A DNA stretch of 64,000 nucleotides, from positions 31,862 through 95,861 of the forward strand of contig JBGCDP010000066.1 in the NCBI GenBank assembly GCA_045105475.1. Direction: 5' to 3'. This document shows, piece after piece, positions 16,830 to 27,039 of the stretch. The DNA comes from WTJY01 sp045105475 (lineage in GTDB: Bacteria; Chloroflexota; Anaerolineae; Promineifilales; Promineifilaceae). Position numbers and translations under genes: made by a program. A model generated the notes under the pieces. The model did no database searches and was not told the origin of the DNA. It worked only from the letters and a program-made list of their open reading frames with translations. Each line of letters starts with the position of its first letter. The first letter of the stretch is position 1.

Positions 16830-19712
16830 ATGCCCCAAATGTACGATCCCAACGAAGAAACCCAAGCGATCCCCCACGTTAGAGAACATCAAGATGCTTT
16901 TCCCAGATTGCCCGATTACAACCAGCTCGATGCTGATGTGACGCGCCGATCGCCTCAAGCCCCCCCGCCCGCTCGTCGCCAGCGCAGAGGGTGCTTCCGT
17001 AACTGCTTCGTGCTGTCACTAATGGGATTGGCTATCGCAATCTTTGCTGGGATCGTTTCAACGGGAACAGTGATTTACGTACGCTTCAGTAACGACCTTG
17101 AGGAAGGGATCGCCAAGCTCGACAACATCGATGAGCGGGAAACGTTTGAAACAACTCGAATCATGGATCGCAATGGGGAATTGCTTTGGGAAATTTTTGG
17201 AGATGGGAAACGCACTTACGTCACGTTAGACAAAATCCCATTGAATCTTCAGCAAGCGACGATTTCGGTAGAAGACGACACGTTTTATGAAAATGTCGGA
17301 GCGGACCTTCCCTCACTAATTGCGGCTCTAATCTATAACTTTAGAAATCCTAATGAACGGCCGATTGGGGCTTCAACCATTACACAACAGCTTGTGCGCC
17401 ACATCGCGTTTGATTATGAAGAACGGACGGCCGTTTCTTACGACCGTAAAGCGCGTGAAATCATGCTGGCCTGGATCTTAAATCGTGACTACCCGAAAGA
17501 GCAGATCCTTGAAATGTATCTCAACGAGATTTACTATGGCAATTTAGCTTATGGGATCGAGGCAGCCGCACAGACCTACTTTAAAAAATCGGCCGCTGAT
17601 CTGACCATTGCCGAATCAACGTTGCTGGCAGGGTTACCGCAAGCTCCAGCCGATCTTGACCCGATCAACAACTTTGAAGCGGCCAAACAGCGCCAATGGG
17701 TCGTCCTCAATCTGATGGTAAGCGAAGGGTACTTAGAAGCGGACGAGATCGCAGGCCACTATCAAGAGCCACTCGAGTTTGCAGAACAAACTGTCAGCCT
17801 CAAAGCCCCCCACTTTGCGACCTACGTACGGCGTCAACTTGAGCTTCAGTTTGGCTCTGAAGAGCTAGCCAACAGTGGTCTGCAAGTCACAACCAGCCTT
17901 GATATGGAATACCAAGAGCTGGCCCAAGCACTCACTAAACACAATGTGGACCTACTGAGAGACGAGCATAATTTAAACAATGCCGCACTCGTTGCGATGA
18001 AACCTGGCAGTGGTGAAGTCTTGGCCATGGTCGGCAGTGTAGACTATTACGACGATTCGATTGACGGCAAAGTCAATGTGACAACTTCACTTCAACAGCC
18101 TGGTAGCTCAATCAAGCCGATCACCTATGCGGCCGCCATGACCCCTGGCACCAACGGGTTACCAGCCTGGCAGCCGGGCGACATCGTGTGGGATGTGGAA
18201 ACAAAATATCAGCAGACGAATGGGCAATCCTATAGTCCGGTTAACTACGACTCACGTTTTCACGGACCGGTACGCCTACGTGCAGCGTTGGCGAATAGCT
18301 ACAACATTCCGGCCGTTTTGCTGCTGCAAGACATCGGCGTGCCGTGGTTTCTCGAATTTGCCAGCCGGATGGGAATTGGGAGCTTGGGCAATGATGCATC
18401 ACGCTATGGGCTTTCACTTACGTTAGGAGCGGGAGAAGTCACCCCTCTTGAATTGACATCGGCCTATGCTGCATTCGCCAACGGTGGGCAAAAAGTAACG
18501 CCGGTTACCATCCTTGAAGTTAAATCGTCAGATGGCGAAGTGCTCTACACCTATACACCTCCGGCTCAACCAGAACAGGTGCTTGACCCACGTGTTGCGT
18601 TCTTAATCAACGACATTTTATCAGATGATGCGGCCCGCATCCCGGCGATGGGGCGTGACAATCCTCTTGATTTGCCATTCCCGGCCGCGGCGAAAACCGG
18701 AACAACCAATGATTTTCGTGACAACTGGACGATGGGGTATACGCCGGGTCTCGTAGTTGGGGTGTGGGCTGGCAACACAGACAATACACCGATGGTGAAC
18801 GTCACTGGGTTAACTGGTGCGGCTCCGCTGTGGAATGACTTTATGACGGCCGTTTATGCCGATATCGAGCTACAGGCGGGGCTAGAAGTCAACTCCGTTT
18901 TGCCACCGTCAGCGTTTACAGTTCCGGCCGGAGTTGAGCAACGCAGTATCTGTACGCTAGCCTCGATTGTGCCAGGAGCCACAGAGTGCCAAGTAGGTGG
19001 ATCAGAGTGGTACATCACCAATGAATCTGAAACGGTTAGCCAACCGATTTCACTTGAACTCGTCAACTGGACCGAAATCGAACCATCAGTCGTGCGGGTT
19101 CCAGCCGCAGCACTCCCTGAATTGTCGGCCGAAGTTATCGAAGCACAGGCAGCCGCCATCGCCACAGGTGCGGTAGAAGACGAAGATGCGCTGCCCCGCA
19201 TGCAAATGTGCCATTTTGCAGAAGGGACTGTCATTCAGGAGCTACCACCAGGTACCACCGATCAAATATTTTTGATGCCACCACGTAATTTACAAAGCCT
19301 AAAGGCTGCCTACGAATGGGCTTTTGCTAACGGAGTTGCCATCTTGCCTACTGACTTCTGCACCGAAGAAATGATGGCTCTGGTTGACCCAAATGGTGCG
19401 ATCCAGGTGATCACCAGCCCAAAACCAAATGAAGTAGTTAGTGGCATTTGGCCGATTATGGGAACGGCCGATTTCGATATGGCACGGGCGCAATTCTTCA
19501 AAATGGAGCTGGGTGTTCCGCAAGCTGACAGTTCGATTCAGTGGGTGACGCTGGGCGATACGCACAGCCAACCGGTGCGCAATGGGCAGCTTGAAGTGCT
19601 CTATTCAGAAGGCTTAACACCAGGGACTTACTACTTGCGCGTCATTGTCATTAACCGTGACGGAAACTATGCTGGTGAACCGACGGCCGTGCCATTTGTG
19701 ATTGAAGGATAA
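16830..19712 (+). CDS. Class A penicillin-binding protein (PBP1a-like)
   Basis: 960 residues. A Pro/Arg-rich cytosolic tail (about 55 residues) precedes one membrane helix (about 59-84). The GT51 glycosyltransferase domain has EDDTFY (catalytic Glu near 149), GASTITQQLVRH and EILEMYLN-type motifs. The transpeptidase domain has SSIKPITY (Ser near 426), ANSYNIPA and AAKTGTTNDF (near 621). Beyond it, about 240 residues include a Cys-containing segment and a terminal Ig-like domain beginning IQVITSPKPNEVVSGIW, an extension common in Chloroflexi-type PBPs. It polymerises and cross-links peptidoglycan outside the membrane. A second ATG at residue 4 is an alternative start; no clear Shine-Dalgarno. 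Confidence 0.93.
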   Translation: MPQMYDPNEETQAIPHVREHQDAFPRLPDYNQLDADVTRRSPQAPPPARRQRRGCFRNCFVLSLMGLAIAIFAGIVSTGTVIYVRFSNDLEEGIAKLDNIDERETFETTRIMDRNGELLWEIFGDGKRTYVTLDKIPLNLQQATISVEDDTFYENVGADLPSLIAALIYNFRNPNERPIGASTITQQLVRHIAFDYEERTAVSYDRKAREIMLAWILNRDYPKEQILEMYLNEIYYGNLAYGIEAAAQTYFKKSAADLTIAESTLLAGLPQAPADLDPINNFEAAKQRQWVVLNLMVSEGYLEADEIAGHYQEPLEFAEQTVSLKAPHFATYVRRQLELQFGSEELANSGLQVTTSLDMEYQELAQALTKHNVDLLRDEHNLNNAALVAMKPGSGEVLAMVGSVDYYDDSIDGKVNVTTSLQQPGSSIKPITYAAAMTPGTNGLPAWQPGDIVWDVETKYQQTNGQSYSPVNYDSRFHGPVRLRAALANSYNIPAVLLLQDIGVPWFLEFASRMGIGSLGNDASRYGLSLTLGAGEVTPLELTSAYAAFANGGQKVTPVTILEVKSSDGEVLYTYTPPAQPEQVLDPRVAFLINDILSDDAARIPAMGRDNPLDLPFPAAAKTGTTNDFRDNWTMGYTPGLVVGVWAGNTDNTPMVNVTGLTGAAPLWNDFMTAVYADIELQAGLEVNSVLPPSAFTVPAGVEQRSICTLASIVPGATECQVGGSEWYITNESETVSQPISLELVNWTEIEPSVVRVPAAALPELSAEVIEAQAAAIATGAVEDEDALPRMQMCHFAEGTVIQELPPGTTDQIFLMPPRNLQSLKAAYEWAFANGVAILPTDFCTEEMMALVDPNGAIQVITSPKPNEVVSGIWPIMGTADFDMARAQFFKMELGVPQADSSIQWVTLGDTHSQPVRNGQLEVLYSEGLTPGTYYLRVIVINRDGNYAGEPTAVPFVIEG

Positions 19713-19733
19713 AAAAGGGATAAAAATAGAAAT

Positions 19734-19762
19734 AAACTGGGCGTTTGTAATGTCCAGTTTTT
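19734..19762 (+). terminator. Intrinsic terminator after the PBP gene
   Basis: AAACTGG / CCAGTTT stem with a 13-nt loop and a T5 run, 21 bases after the stop codon. Confidence 0.65.
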
Positions 19763-19907
19763 GCCCTCCCCCTAAAAATAAGACTTAAATAACCGGTCTT
19801 TTCTAAACACCTTCTCCATAAGCCTTCCACAATCTAGACAAAATATATAAATATCTTAGATGCTAGCCGTTTCCGAGCCAAAGTAATAGCGAATAGCGGC
19901 TAATATC

Positions 19908-19937
19908 TGGACAAATACTGTACAAATGTGGTATTCT
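19908..19937 (+). promoter_or_regulatory. Candidate promoter of the ABC exporter operon
   Basis: TGGACA, 18-bp spacer, TATTCT, with predicted start near 19944 and a leader of about 50 nt. The spacer holds a direct repeat, ACAAATACTGT/ACAAATG, of unknown meaning. Confidence 0.4.
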
Positions 19938-19992
19938 TTGTGCAGTTGCAATCACGATGCAGCATGCACTAGCTGAATATCTGAGGTACAGA

Positions 19993-20775
19993 ATGACTAA
20001 TTTAAACAATGCGAATGAACCGATCATCGAAATGCGGAATATCGTCAAACGATTTCCAGTAGGAAATGATGAAGTCACGATTTTACATGGCGTGTCTTTT
20101 GACGTTTATCCAGGCGAGTTTGTTTCGATCGTAGGGCCATCAGGAAATGGTAAATCGACCTTGCTCAACATGGTTACCGGCATCGATCGGCCGTCAGACG
20201 GTGAAGTCATCGTTACTGGTAAACCGGTTCATTCGATGAGCGAAAATGAGTTGGCAAAATGGCGTGGCCAAAAAGTTGGCATTATCTTCCAATTTTTCCA
20301 AATGCTTCCATCGCTTAGCCTTCTCCAAAATGTCATGCTGCCAATGGAATTTGCATGGATGTATACACGCTCAGAACGACGTGAACGTGCTTTACATTTG
20401 TTAGACATCGTGGGGCTTGCAGATCAAGCGACAAAATTACCCGGTATGGTTTCGGGCGGTCAGCAGCAACGCGCAGCGATTGCACGCGCCTTGGCTACAG
20501 ATGCTCCTCTATTAGTAGCTGACGAACCGACTGGAAACTTAGATGCGAAAACGGCAAATCAGGTATTTGACCTATTTATGCAATTGGTCGAAGAACAAGG
20601 CAAAACGATGCTCATGGTTACTCATGACACCGAACTAGCAGATCGCATCCCCCGTAAAATTGAAATTGTAAATGGCAACATCGCCTCAGATACCCGCAAC
20701 AGTAGCCATAATCAAATTCTGACCCCTGAACCGCAAATTTTAACCAAAGCCAACGGCCACCCGATCGCTGTATAA
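19993..20775 (+). CDS. ABC transporter ATPase, MacB/LolD-type
   Basis: About 260 residues from the preferred ATG, which is preceded by GAGG at 6 bases; an upstream in-frame ATG at 19957 has no such support. Walker A is GPSGNGKST, Q-loop IIFQFFQMLP, signature VSGGQQQRAAIARAL, Walker B LLVADEPTGNLD. This is the family that powers FtsX-type permeases in lipoprotein release or substrate extrusion. A short unrelated C-terminal tail follows the H-loop (MVTHDTELADR). It pairs with the permease gene 58 bp downstream. Confidence 0.92.
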   Translation: MTNLNNANEPIIEMRNIVKRFPVGNDEVTILHGVSFDVYPGEFVSIVGPSGNGKSTLLNMVTGIDRPSDGEVIVTGKPVHSMSENELAKWRGQKVGIIFQFFQMLPSLSLLQNVMLPMEFAWMYTRSERRERALHLLDIVGLADQATKLPGMVSGGQQQRAAIARALATDAPLLVADEPTGNLDAKTANQVFDLFMQLVEEQGKTMLMVTHDTELADRIPRKIEIVNGNIASDTRNSSHNQILTPEPQILTKANGHPIAV

Positions 20776-20833
20776 ATTTTTAGATTAAGCATCGAGCATT
20801 TGGCACCAGTGTCTGCTCCTTGCCCTCCACACA

Positions 20834-23248
20834 ATGATTACTCTACTCGCAAAAGTTTGGTTTGACCTTTGGGGAAATAAATCCCGCACTACGCAAGTCG
20901 TCCTCGTTATCGCTCTAGGATCGATTGCAATTGGACTAGTTGTTGGCGGCCGTAACGTGATTCAGGCTGCCATTGACAAAGGGTACATCAACGCAGATCC
21001 AGCTCACATTCGTTTATCTGTTACCCCGTCGATCACCCAAGAGCAGCTTGACCGTGTCGGCCGAATAGATGGCGTGTGGCAGGTTGAAGGGCTTTTCAGC
21101 GGTGGAGTAGAGTGGCGGCTTTCAGATGCAGATGAATGGCAATCGGCACGGATTAAGGCACGCGAAGGGTATGCTGCAGAGCAAATGTTGATGGGACCAG
21201 ATGGCTTACGTGATGGTGTACTTCCCGGCCGGAACAGCTTGGGCGTCGGCATGATTTCAGTCGGTGAAGCCCAGCTATTTGTGGGTGACACCGTTCAGAT
21301 TCGTTTTGGAGATAAAGTAACGACATTTCCAATTGTGGCCCTCATGGACCCTGTCGGTCCAGAACCCAGCTTTGGCGAAACATTTTATGCTGACCAGAAA
21401 ACCTATGCTCGCATCACCGGCCGTGAGGATTTCGCCATTGTTCAGCTACGGAGTGAAACTTGGGATCCAGCTCGTGCGGAAGTCATCGATCAAGAGGTTC
21501 AAGATTACTTTGAAAGCATCAATATCGACTCAGTCGGAACAGCTTTCCCTGGGCAAGAACGAATTATTCCTCCTGACGTGAATCCGGCAACTGGCATCTT
21601 AAACGCTTTGTTTCTGATTCTAGGGATCATCGGGGTTGTCGTCGTTGTGCTGGGTGTCTTCCTCGTCTACAACTCAGTCAGCGCAATTGTTTCACAACAA
21701 ACAGGGCTGATCGGTGTCATGAAAGCGATCGGAGCTAGCCAATGGCAAGTGGCCTGGAGCTATTTCATCTTGGTGTTGAGCTACGGTCTTCTAGCTATGA
21801 TCGTTTCTGTTCCATTAGGAATCTTGGCCGCGTATGGTCTCCAAACATTTTTCGCCAACTTTTTAAACCTTGAAACCAACGAAATCGCGATTGACTATTC
21901 GGCCGTGGTCATTCAGATTTTGATCTGTTTGATTGCACCACTTTTGGCCGCAGCCATTCCACTCCGAACCGGTATGATGATTAGTGTCCGGGAAGCGATT
22001 AGCACCTACGGTTTGGGTGGTGCGATGGGATTCATCAATCGCATGGTTGCCACGTTCAAAAACGTCTCTTATTCAATTGTTTTAACCATCGGTAACACCT
22101 TCCGCAACCAAAAACGGGTCATCATTATTCAGATAGCCTTGGTTGTAGCAGGCACTATTTTCATGATGGTTTTAGGCGTAGCCGATGCCAATCAATTTAC
22201 GGCCGATGGTAAATTACGTGACGTCCATAGCTGGCACATCGCATTTTCAACCGATCAGCCTGAACGAATGGAATTGGTGGAACGTACCGCATTAAGTAAT
22301 GACAACGTCGTTTCTACAGAGAGCTGGTATGGCACAGGCGGCTCAGCGCGGCCGATCAGCCAAACTGAAAAAGAAGTGACCGACGCCCGGGTACGGGTTG
22401 TTGGTCAACCGGCTAATACCTCCTTATATGCTACTGAAATTGTCGAAGGGCGCTGGCTTAACGAAACCGACAGATACAGCTTCGTAGCTGGCACGGTTGT
22501 TGTCGCTGAACAGGGCTGGGAACTTGGCGACCAAATCATTTTAACCAATGGCGCTGGTGATGAAATCGTAGCAACTCTCGTTGGGACTCATTTTGACCCG
22601 GCCGGAGGCTCAAACTCCCTGCACATGCCACTTAGCATCTTGCAAAGTGAATGGGGTGGTTTTGAGACAGCTAATTTGGTTGTCATGCAGCTAACGGAAG
22701 AAGCATCAGCTGATCAAGCAACGGCCGTTATTGAACTTGAAGAGACCTTTGCAAGCGCAGGCATCGGCGTTCGACCAGCCAGCACGTTTGGTGCAAATAC
22801 AATCGATGAGATCTCTGAAAATCTGGCAGCAGGCCTTGCGATTATCATTCAGCTTTTGGCCGTTATGGCGGTTGTCATCGCTCTAGTTGGCGGCGTCGGG
22901 CTTAGCGGTGTCTTGTCTCTCAGCGTACTGGAACGTACCCGCGAAATCGGAGTGATGCGCGCAATCGGAGCTTCATCTGGCCAAGTGATTCGCTTGTTTA
23001 TCGGTGAAGGGATTTTGCTAGGTTGGCTCAGTTGGCTCATCGCGATCCCGTTGAGCATTCCGGCCGCATGGTATTTGGCGACCAAAGGTCTTTCCTTTGT
23101 CCTCAACTCAACGCTGGCTTATCAATTCTCATTTAGAGGCCCTCTAATCTGGCTCGCCATCATTACGATCTTAGCGATCTTAGCAAGTATATTTCCAGCT
23201 CGTCGCGCTTCTAGAGTCAGTGTTCGAGAAAGTTTAAGCTATTCGTAA
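20834..23248 (+). CDS. ABC transporter permease with two FtsX/MacB domains
   Basis: 804 residues. N-terminal membrane helix (about 20-38), a large extracytoplasmic MacB-PCD-like domain, then three helices of the first FtsX domain (about 255-375, containing GLIGVMKAIGASQWQV). A second extracytoplasmic domain follows, then a terminal FtsX domain (about 670-800, with REIGVMRAIGASSGQVIRLF and ASIFPARRASRVSVRESL). The duplicated 4+4-helix layout fits a single polypeptide acting with a dimeric ATPase, as in lipoprotein- or peptide-export systems. The substrate is unknown; no adjacent membrane-fusion protein is seen. Confidence 0.92.
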   Translation: MITLLAKVWFDLWGNKSRTTQVVLVIALGSIAIGLVVGGRNVIQAAIDKGYINADPAHIRLSVTPSITQEQLDRVGRIDGVWQVEGLFSGGVEWRLSDADEWQSARIKAREGYAAEQMLMGPDGLRDGVLPGRNSLGVGMISVGEAQLFVGDTVQIRFGDKVTTFPIVALMDPVGPEPSFGETFYADQKTYARITGREDFAIVQLRSETWDPARAEVIDQEVQDYFESINIDSVGTAFPGQERIIPPDVNPATGILNALFLILGIIGVVVVVLGVFLVYNSVSAIVSQQTGLIGVMKAIGASQWQVAWSYFILVLSYGLLAMIVSVPLGILAAYGLQTFFANFLNLETNEIAIDYSAVVIQILICLIAPLLAAAIPLRTGMMISVREAISTYGLGGAMGFINRMVATFKNVSYSIVLTIGNTFRNQKRVIIIQIALVVAGTIFMMVLGVADANQFTADGKLRDVHSWHIAFSTDQPERMELVERTALSNDNVVSTESWYGTGGSARPISQTEKEVTDARVRVVGQPANTSLYATEIVEGRWLNETDRYSFVAGTVVVAEQGWELGDQIILTNGAGDEIVATLVGTHFDPAGGSNSLHMPLSILQSEWGGFETANLVVMQLTEEASADQATAVIELEETFASAGIGVRPASTFGANTIDEISENLAAGLAIIIQLLAVMAVVIALVGGVGLSGVLSLSVLERTREIGVMRAIGASSGQVIRLFIGEGILLGWLSWLIAIPLSIPAAWYLATKGLSFVLNSTLAYQFSFRGPLIWLAIITILAILASIFPARRASRVSVRESLSYS

Positions 23249-23252
23249 TCTT

Positions 23253-23289
23253 CTTGGAGGGCATGTGCGCTTTGCACATGCTGTCCAAG
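23253..23289. terminator. Hairpin between convergent genes
   Basis: Long imperfect stem: CTTGGA.GGCATGTGC pairs with GCACATGC.GTCCAAG around GCTTT. It has no T-run, but its position only 4-5 bp from both stops suggests a shared terminator or mRNA-end stabiliser. Confidence 0.55.
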
Positions 23290-23292
23290 CAC

Positions 23293-24591
23293 TTAATTAG
23301 CATAGAGCCAAATCAATGTCTCGCCCAAGGTAGCCTGCCAAAATCCCCAACTGTGTCCTTGCGGCCGAATCTCATATACAAATTCATACTGTTTCGCTCG
23401 TAGCTGCGCTACAAATCTGTCATTACCTGCTAGCAAATTGCCTTGATTAGAATCTCCATTTAGCTCCGTTTCGTAGCTCCCAATCGTCAAATAAAAACGA
23501 ATATCGGCTGATGCCATTAACTCTATTTGCCGGATCACCCCATCACTACCGTATGACATCGCACCAGATTGTGAGCCGACAAGCCCAAATGTATCTGGCC
23601 GGTTAAGCGCCGCATATGCTGATATCAAGCCACCCATCGAAGCACCTAATGTGCCGGTTTCGGCCGGGCTTTGGCTCGTATTGTATTTTCCCCGCACAAA
23701 GGGAACCGCCTCATCTGCCAAAAATTTAACGTAATCATCATTGCGCTCATATTCGGCAAATCGATCAATCGGTGGAATAAACACCGCCACCAATGGGGGG
23801 ATACGGCCGTCAGCAATCAATCGATCTAAAATCGCAGTCGCATCGATCAAATTAAGGTAGTCGCTACCGTCGTGAATATAAACAGATGGATATTGGCCAT
23901 TGTCACTTGTGGGTGGCTGAGCCGGCTTGTAGACAAATAGGGTTCGAATTTGGACCAATGCTTGGGAATCAATTGTCTCTGTGGTGAGTGTCCCAGCCGG
24001 GATATCGGCCGCTGTTGGCAAAAATTCGACCGGAACTGTGTAATTAGGCATTGAAAGAACCGAGCGACGGCCGAAGCCACTCTTGACCTGGATCGGATTA
24101 GAAGGGTCAAGCTCCTGTATCTCCCCATCAACTAAATACATGTAATCGAGGCGAGCGTCCGATTCAAACGGAGCGATGTGATACCACAAATCTGTATTAA
24201 ATAGGCGGTTCAGCGGGATCGATTTTTCTGGATTCCAGAAAGTCATATCACCAAGTAGGGCAACATTGTCAGGTGTGCCTTGCCACAGGAAAATCGCATG
24301 ATCTTGGGTTAGAACAGGAATTTGAGGAGCACTGACCACATATTTATTAACCAATCCTTGGCGCAGTGTACGGTCAGTTGCTTCAACTTCACTAATAAAA
24401 TTTTGAAATCCTTCCACTGTGTATGTCTCCGGAATTGGGGTTGGGGTAATTGTTGGTAAAGGTGTTGCTGTTGGAGGCAGCGGCGTGTTGGTAGCGATAA
24501 GCGGCGGCAAGTCGGCCGGTTGTAGCAGTGAACAACCGGTCAGCACGATTAAAATATAAAGAAGGACGCTTACCTTTTTAAACCAATTCAT
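23293..24591 (-). CDS. Lipoprotein esterase of the enterochelin-esterase/esterase D type
   Basis: 432 residues. Signal peptide with lipobox LTGC (Cys near 20), then a short Thr/Pro-rich stalk (about 30-55). An N-terminal E-set-like domain (HAIFLWQGTPDNVALLGDM) precedes an alpha/beta-hydrolase with GASMGGLISAY (Ser near 319) and GHSWGFW (His near 419). This two-domain order matches Fes/IroD-like and related carbohydrate esterases. It is displayed on the outer face of the membrane. No siderophore genes are nearby, so a polysaccharide or xenobiotic ester is equally plausible. Confidence 0.85.
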   Translation of the reverse strand: MNWFKKVSVLLYILIVLTGCSLLQPADLPPLIATNTPLPPTATPLPTITPTPIPETYTVEGFQNFISEVEATDRTLRQGLVNKYVVSAPQIPVLTQDHAIFLWQGTPDNVALLGDMTFWNPEKSIPLNRLFNTDLWYHIAPFESDARLDYMYLVDGEIQELDPSNPIQVKSGFGRRSVLSMPNYTVPVEFLPTAADIPAGTLTTETIDSQALVQIRTLFVYKPAQPPTSDNGQYPSVYIHDGSDYLNLIDATAILDRLIADGRIPPLVAVFIPPIDRFAEYERNDDYVKFLADEAVPFVRGKYNTSQSPAETGTLGASMGGLISAYAALNRPDTFGLVGSQSGAMSYGSDGVIRQIELMASADIRFYLTIGSYETELNGDSNQGNLLAGNDRFVAQLRAKQYEFVYEIRPQGHSWGFWQATLGETLIWLYAN

Positions 24592-24846
24592 AGGTGTTAA
24601 TTGTCTGCATAGACTGCTTAAAATGTTTTTTCCTTTTGAGTGCGACTAGACATCGTACCCACAGAATTATCTTTTTTATAAGACCGTATGCCAATCGAAC
24701 ATTATCTTCTAATGAAAGCAAAAAAGGCTATGAAAGCTAATCTGCCAAACGCCATCACGCAAGCTCATTCGTAAGTTTGACTGAGATACAATCAACAACA
24801 GATAAGCATATTGGGGGAACTATCCCACACAAACAGCCAACAATTT

Positions 24847-26913
24847 ATGAAAAATATCAATAAATCACTTTGGGTTTCCAGTATTATCAGCATCGGTTTT
24901 ATTGGGTTGGTTTTTTCGGTCACCTATAGCCAAACTGAAAAGGAACTCGATTTCTTTGCGTATCTGCCCTTCATTCAGCGGGAAGCAAATACGCCTGAAC
25001 CACCCGCAAATATAACTGTAACTGTGCCCTTGACGGTTACCAGTACGATTGCACCCTTAGAGACGGTAATATTTACACCGACTTCATCTATAGAGCCAAC
25101 AGCTCCCTTAAGCCCAACAATAGTTACCGAAGAAACGCCAAAACCTTCTATTCCGCCCAGTTTGACACCACTCCCGATTTTCACCCCAGTACTGTCAACA
25201 ACGCTTACGCCAATATACGCACCCACTGCTACTCAGACAGCTCACCCAACAGCAGTTTCAACAATGGCAACACCTTCAACTCCTATTCCCACAAACATGC
25301 CAGTCCAAACAAACACACCGAATTTAACCCCTGTAAACACTCCTATCCTGACAAGTACTCAAACATTAATCCCCACAGTAGTTCTGACAGTGGCACCGAC
25401 TTCAACGCCGACTCTCACAAACACGCCTGCCCAAACAATCACACCGACGCTAGCCCCTGTAAACACACCTACCCTGACAGCGACTCACACATTAACCCCT
25501 ACAGCAGTTCTGACAATGGCACCTGCCTCAACCTCAACTCCTACTCCCACAAACACACCAGCCCAAACAAGCACACCGACTTTAACCCCCGTACACACGC
25601 CTGTCCTAACAAATACTCAAACATTAACACCTACGGCAATTCCGACAATAGCACCGACGCCTAATGGTCCGCCTACCTTCCAATTAAAATCTATAAAGCA
25701 GATTTCTATCGGATTAAATGGAGAACCTATAAATTCAAGTGCATCTTATCCATTAATGTCTGCCAATGGAAAATACATTGCATTTCATTCAAATGCATCG
25801 AATCTCACTGCAAATGACACCAACAATAATTTTGATGTCTTTTTATATGATGTTGAAAACAGTCAGCTTAAGTTAATTTCAATCGCAAATGATGGAACTC
25901 AATCTAATGGCTATTCTGGATATTCGCAGATTTCGGCCGATGGAAAGTTCGTACTCTTCAACTCCCACGCTACAAACCTTGCTGCATCAGCAACCGCCGA
26001 TGGGATTCAACATATCTATTTGTATGATGTTGCAGCAGATTCTATATCGCTAATTACTAAAAATTCGGCCGGGGACGATGCCAACGGCGATTCGTTCTAT
26101 TCTGAACTTTCAGCCGACGGCCGATTTATCACGTTTACTTCAGAGGCGACGAATTTAACAGACGATAGCTATGCTAACGACACAGCCAGAGTATTTTTGT
26201 TGGATAGATTAACTAACGAGATAAAGCTCATCACAAAATCAGTTCAAGCCGAGCCGCTTACAAGGCCCTCTACCCATCCAGATATCTCGCGAGACGGCCG
26301 TTATATCGTTTATCGGTCTTTCTCAAACAAACTAACCGATGACGATTCAAATGGGGAGTACGATATATTTCTTTATGATCGGGAAACTGAGGTAACCCAG
26401 AAAATTTCAAAACACAATGATGGGACTCAGGGCAACAGCAATTCTGATTATCCCCGTTTCTCAGGTGATGATAAGTACATCTACTTCATGTCCCACGCAT
26501 CTAATTTAGTAGATATGGATACAAACAACCAAGTAGACGTTTTCATCTTCGACATGGAAAACAGCCAACTGTCTCGCTTATTCATTGATACAGCCAATAT
26601 TCAGCCCAACTTTTCATCCTCTTTTTATTCAAGCCCTATAAATAGCCAATTTGTCTTTTTTAGCTCACACGCGACCAATTTAGTCTCGGGAGATACAAAC
26701 CAAGCTCCTGACATTTTTTTCCATGACTTAAACAGCGGAGATCTTCGCCGTTTGTCGCTAACGGGTTCTGGAGGTCAAAGTAACGGGCGTTCATACCAAC
26801 CAACTATTTCAGATAATTATAAGTTCCTAGTCTTTCACTCCTCAGCTTCAAATCTTTTGGAAGATGCGGAGCCACATTTTACAGATAACATCTTCCTTTA
26901 TGAGTATCACTAA
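24847..26913 (+). CDS. Stalked surface protein with TolB/PD40-like beta-propeller
   Basis: About 688 residues from the ATG that begins MKNINKSLW; an earlier TTG at 24811 is less convincing. An N-terminal membrane segment (about 8-26) is followed by a low-complexity stalk of about 230 residues, almost all Thr, Pro, Ala, Val and Ser, with three tandem 42-44-residue units. The C-terminal domain has about seven repeats of the type SADGKYIAFHSNASNL followed by DVFLYD, the PD40/WD40-like beta-propeller of TolB. It probably presents a binding propeller outside the cell. CGGCCG is absent from the stalk, which is AT-richer than the surroundings. Confidence 0.82.
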   Translation: MKNINKSLWVSSIISIGFIGLVFSVTYSQTEKELDFFAYLPFIQREANTPEPPANITVTVPLTVTSTIAPLETVIFTPTSSIEPTAPLSPTIVTEETPKPSIPPSLTPLPIFTPVLSTTLTPIYAPTATQTAHPTAVSTMATPSTPIPTNMPVQTNTPNLTPVNTPILTSTQTLIPTVVLTVAPTSTPTLTNTPAQTITPTLAPVNTPTLTATHTLTPTAVLTMAPASTSTPTPTNTPAQTSTPTLTPVHTPVLTNTQTLTPTAIPTIAPTPNGPPTFQLKSIKQISIGLNGEPINSSASYPLMSANGKYIAFHSNASNLTANDTNNNFDVFLYDVENSQLKLISIANDGTQSNGYSGYSQISADGKFVLFNSHATNLAASATADGIQHIYLYDVAADSISLITKNSAGDDANGDSFYSELSADGRFITFTSEATNLTDDSYANDTARVFLLDRLTNEIKLITKSVQAEPLTRPSTHPDISRDGRYIVYRSFSNKLTDDDSNGEYDIFLYDRETEVTQKISKHNDGTQGNSNSDYPRFSGDDKYIYFMSHASNLVDMDTNNQVDVFIFDMENSQLSRLFIDTANIQPNFSSSFYSSPINSQFVFFSSHATNLVSGDTNQAPDIFFHDLNSGDLRRLSLTGSGGQSNGRSYQPTISDNYKFLVFHSSASNLLEDAEPHFTDNIFLYEYH
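25291..25662 (+). repeat. Tandem coding repeat (126-132 bp units)
   Basis: Three diverged copies begin at 25291, 25417 and 25549, each opening with ACAAACA.GCC or a close variant. They encode a Thr/Pro stalk unit of the pattern TNTPAQT-TPTL-PVNTP-LT-TQTLTPTAV. Unit lengths of 126 and 132 bp show expansion in whole codons. Confidence 0.8.
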
Positions 26914-26933
26914 AACTTCTAGCTACCGCTTTA

Positions 26934-26959
26934 TGCATCAGGTTGCTCAGTGTGATGCA
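26934..26959. terminator. Hairpin after the propeller gene
   Basis: TGCATCA / TGATGCA, 7-bp arms with a 12-nt loop, 21 bases after the stop. No T-run, so termination is uncertain. Confidence 0.35.
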
Positions 26960-26968
26960 CGGCTATCA

Positions 26969-26989
26969 TGATAAAACAGTTGTTTATCA
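26969..26989. promoter_or_regulatory. Dyad upstream of mtaB
   Basis: TGATAAA-N7-TTTATCA, perfect 7-bp arms about 50 bp before the mtaB start; candidate operator. A TAAAAT hexamer (27023-27028) between it and the ATG may be the -10. Confidence 0.35.
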
Positions 26990-27039
26990 GGTGCTCTAAT
27001 TGAATTCGTGGTCGTACATCGCTAAAATCAGTGCGAACC

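Noticed and set aside
19957..19992. Upstream ATG for the ABC ATPase
   Set aside because: Lies close to the inferred transcription start and lacks a ribosome site; the ATG at 19993 has GAGG at proper distance.
24811..24846. TTG start for the propeller protein
   Set aside because: It adds a polar stretch before the signal anchor; the ATG at 24847 gives a normal N-terminus.
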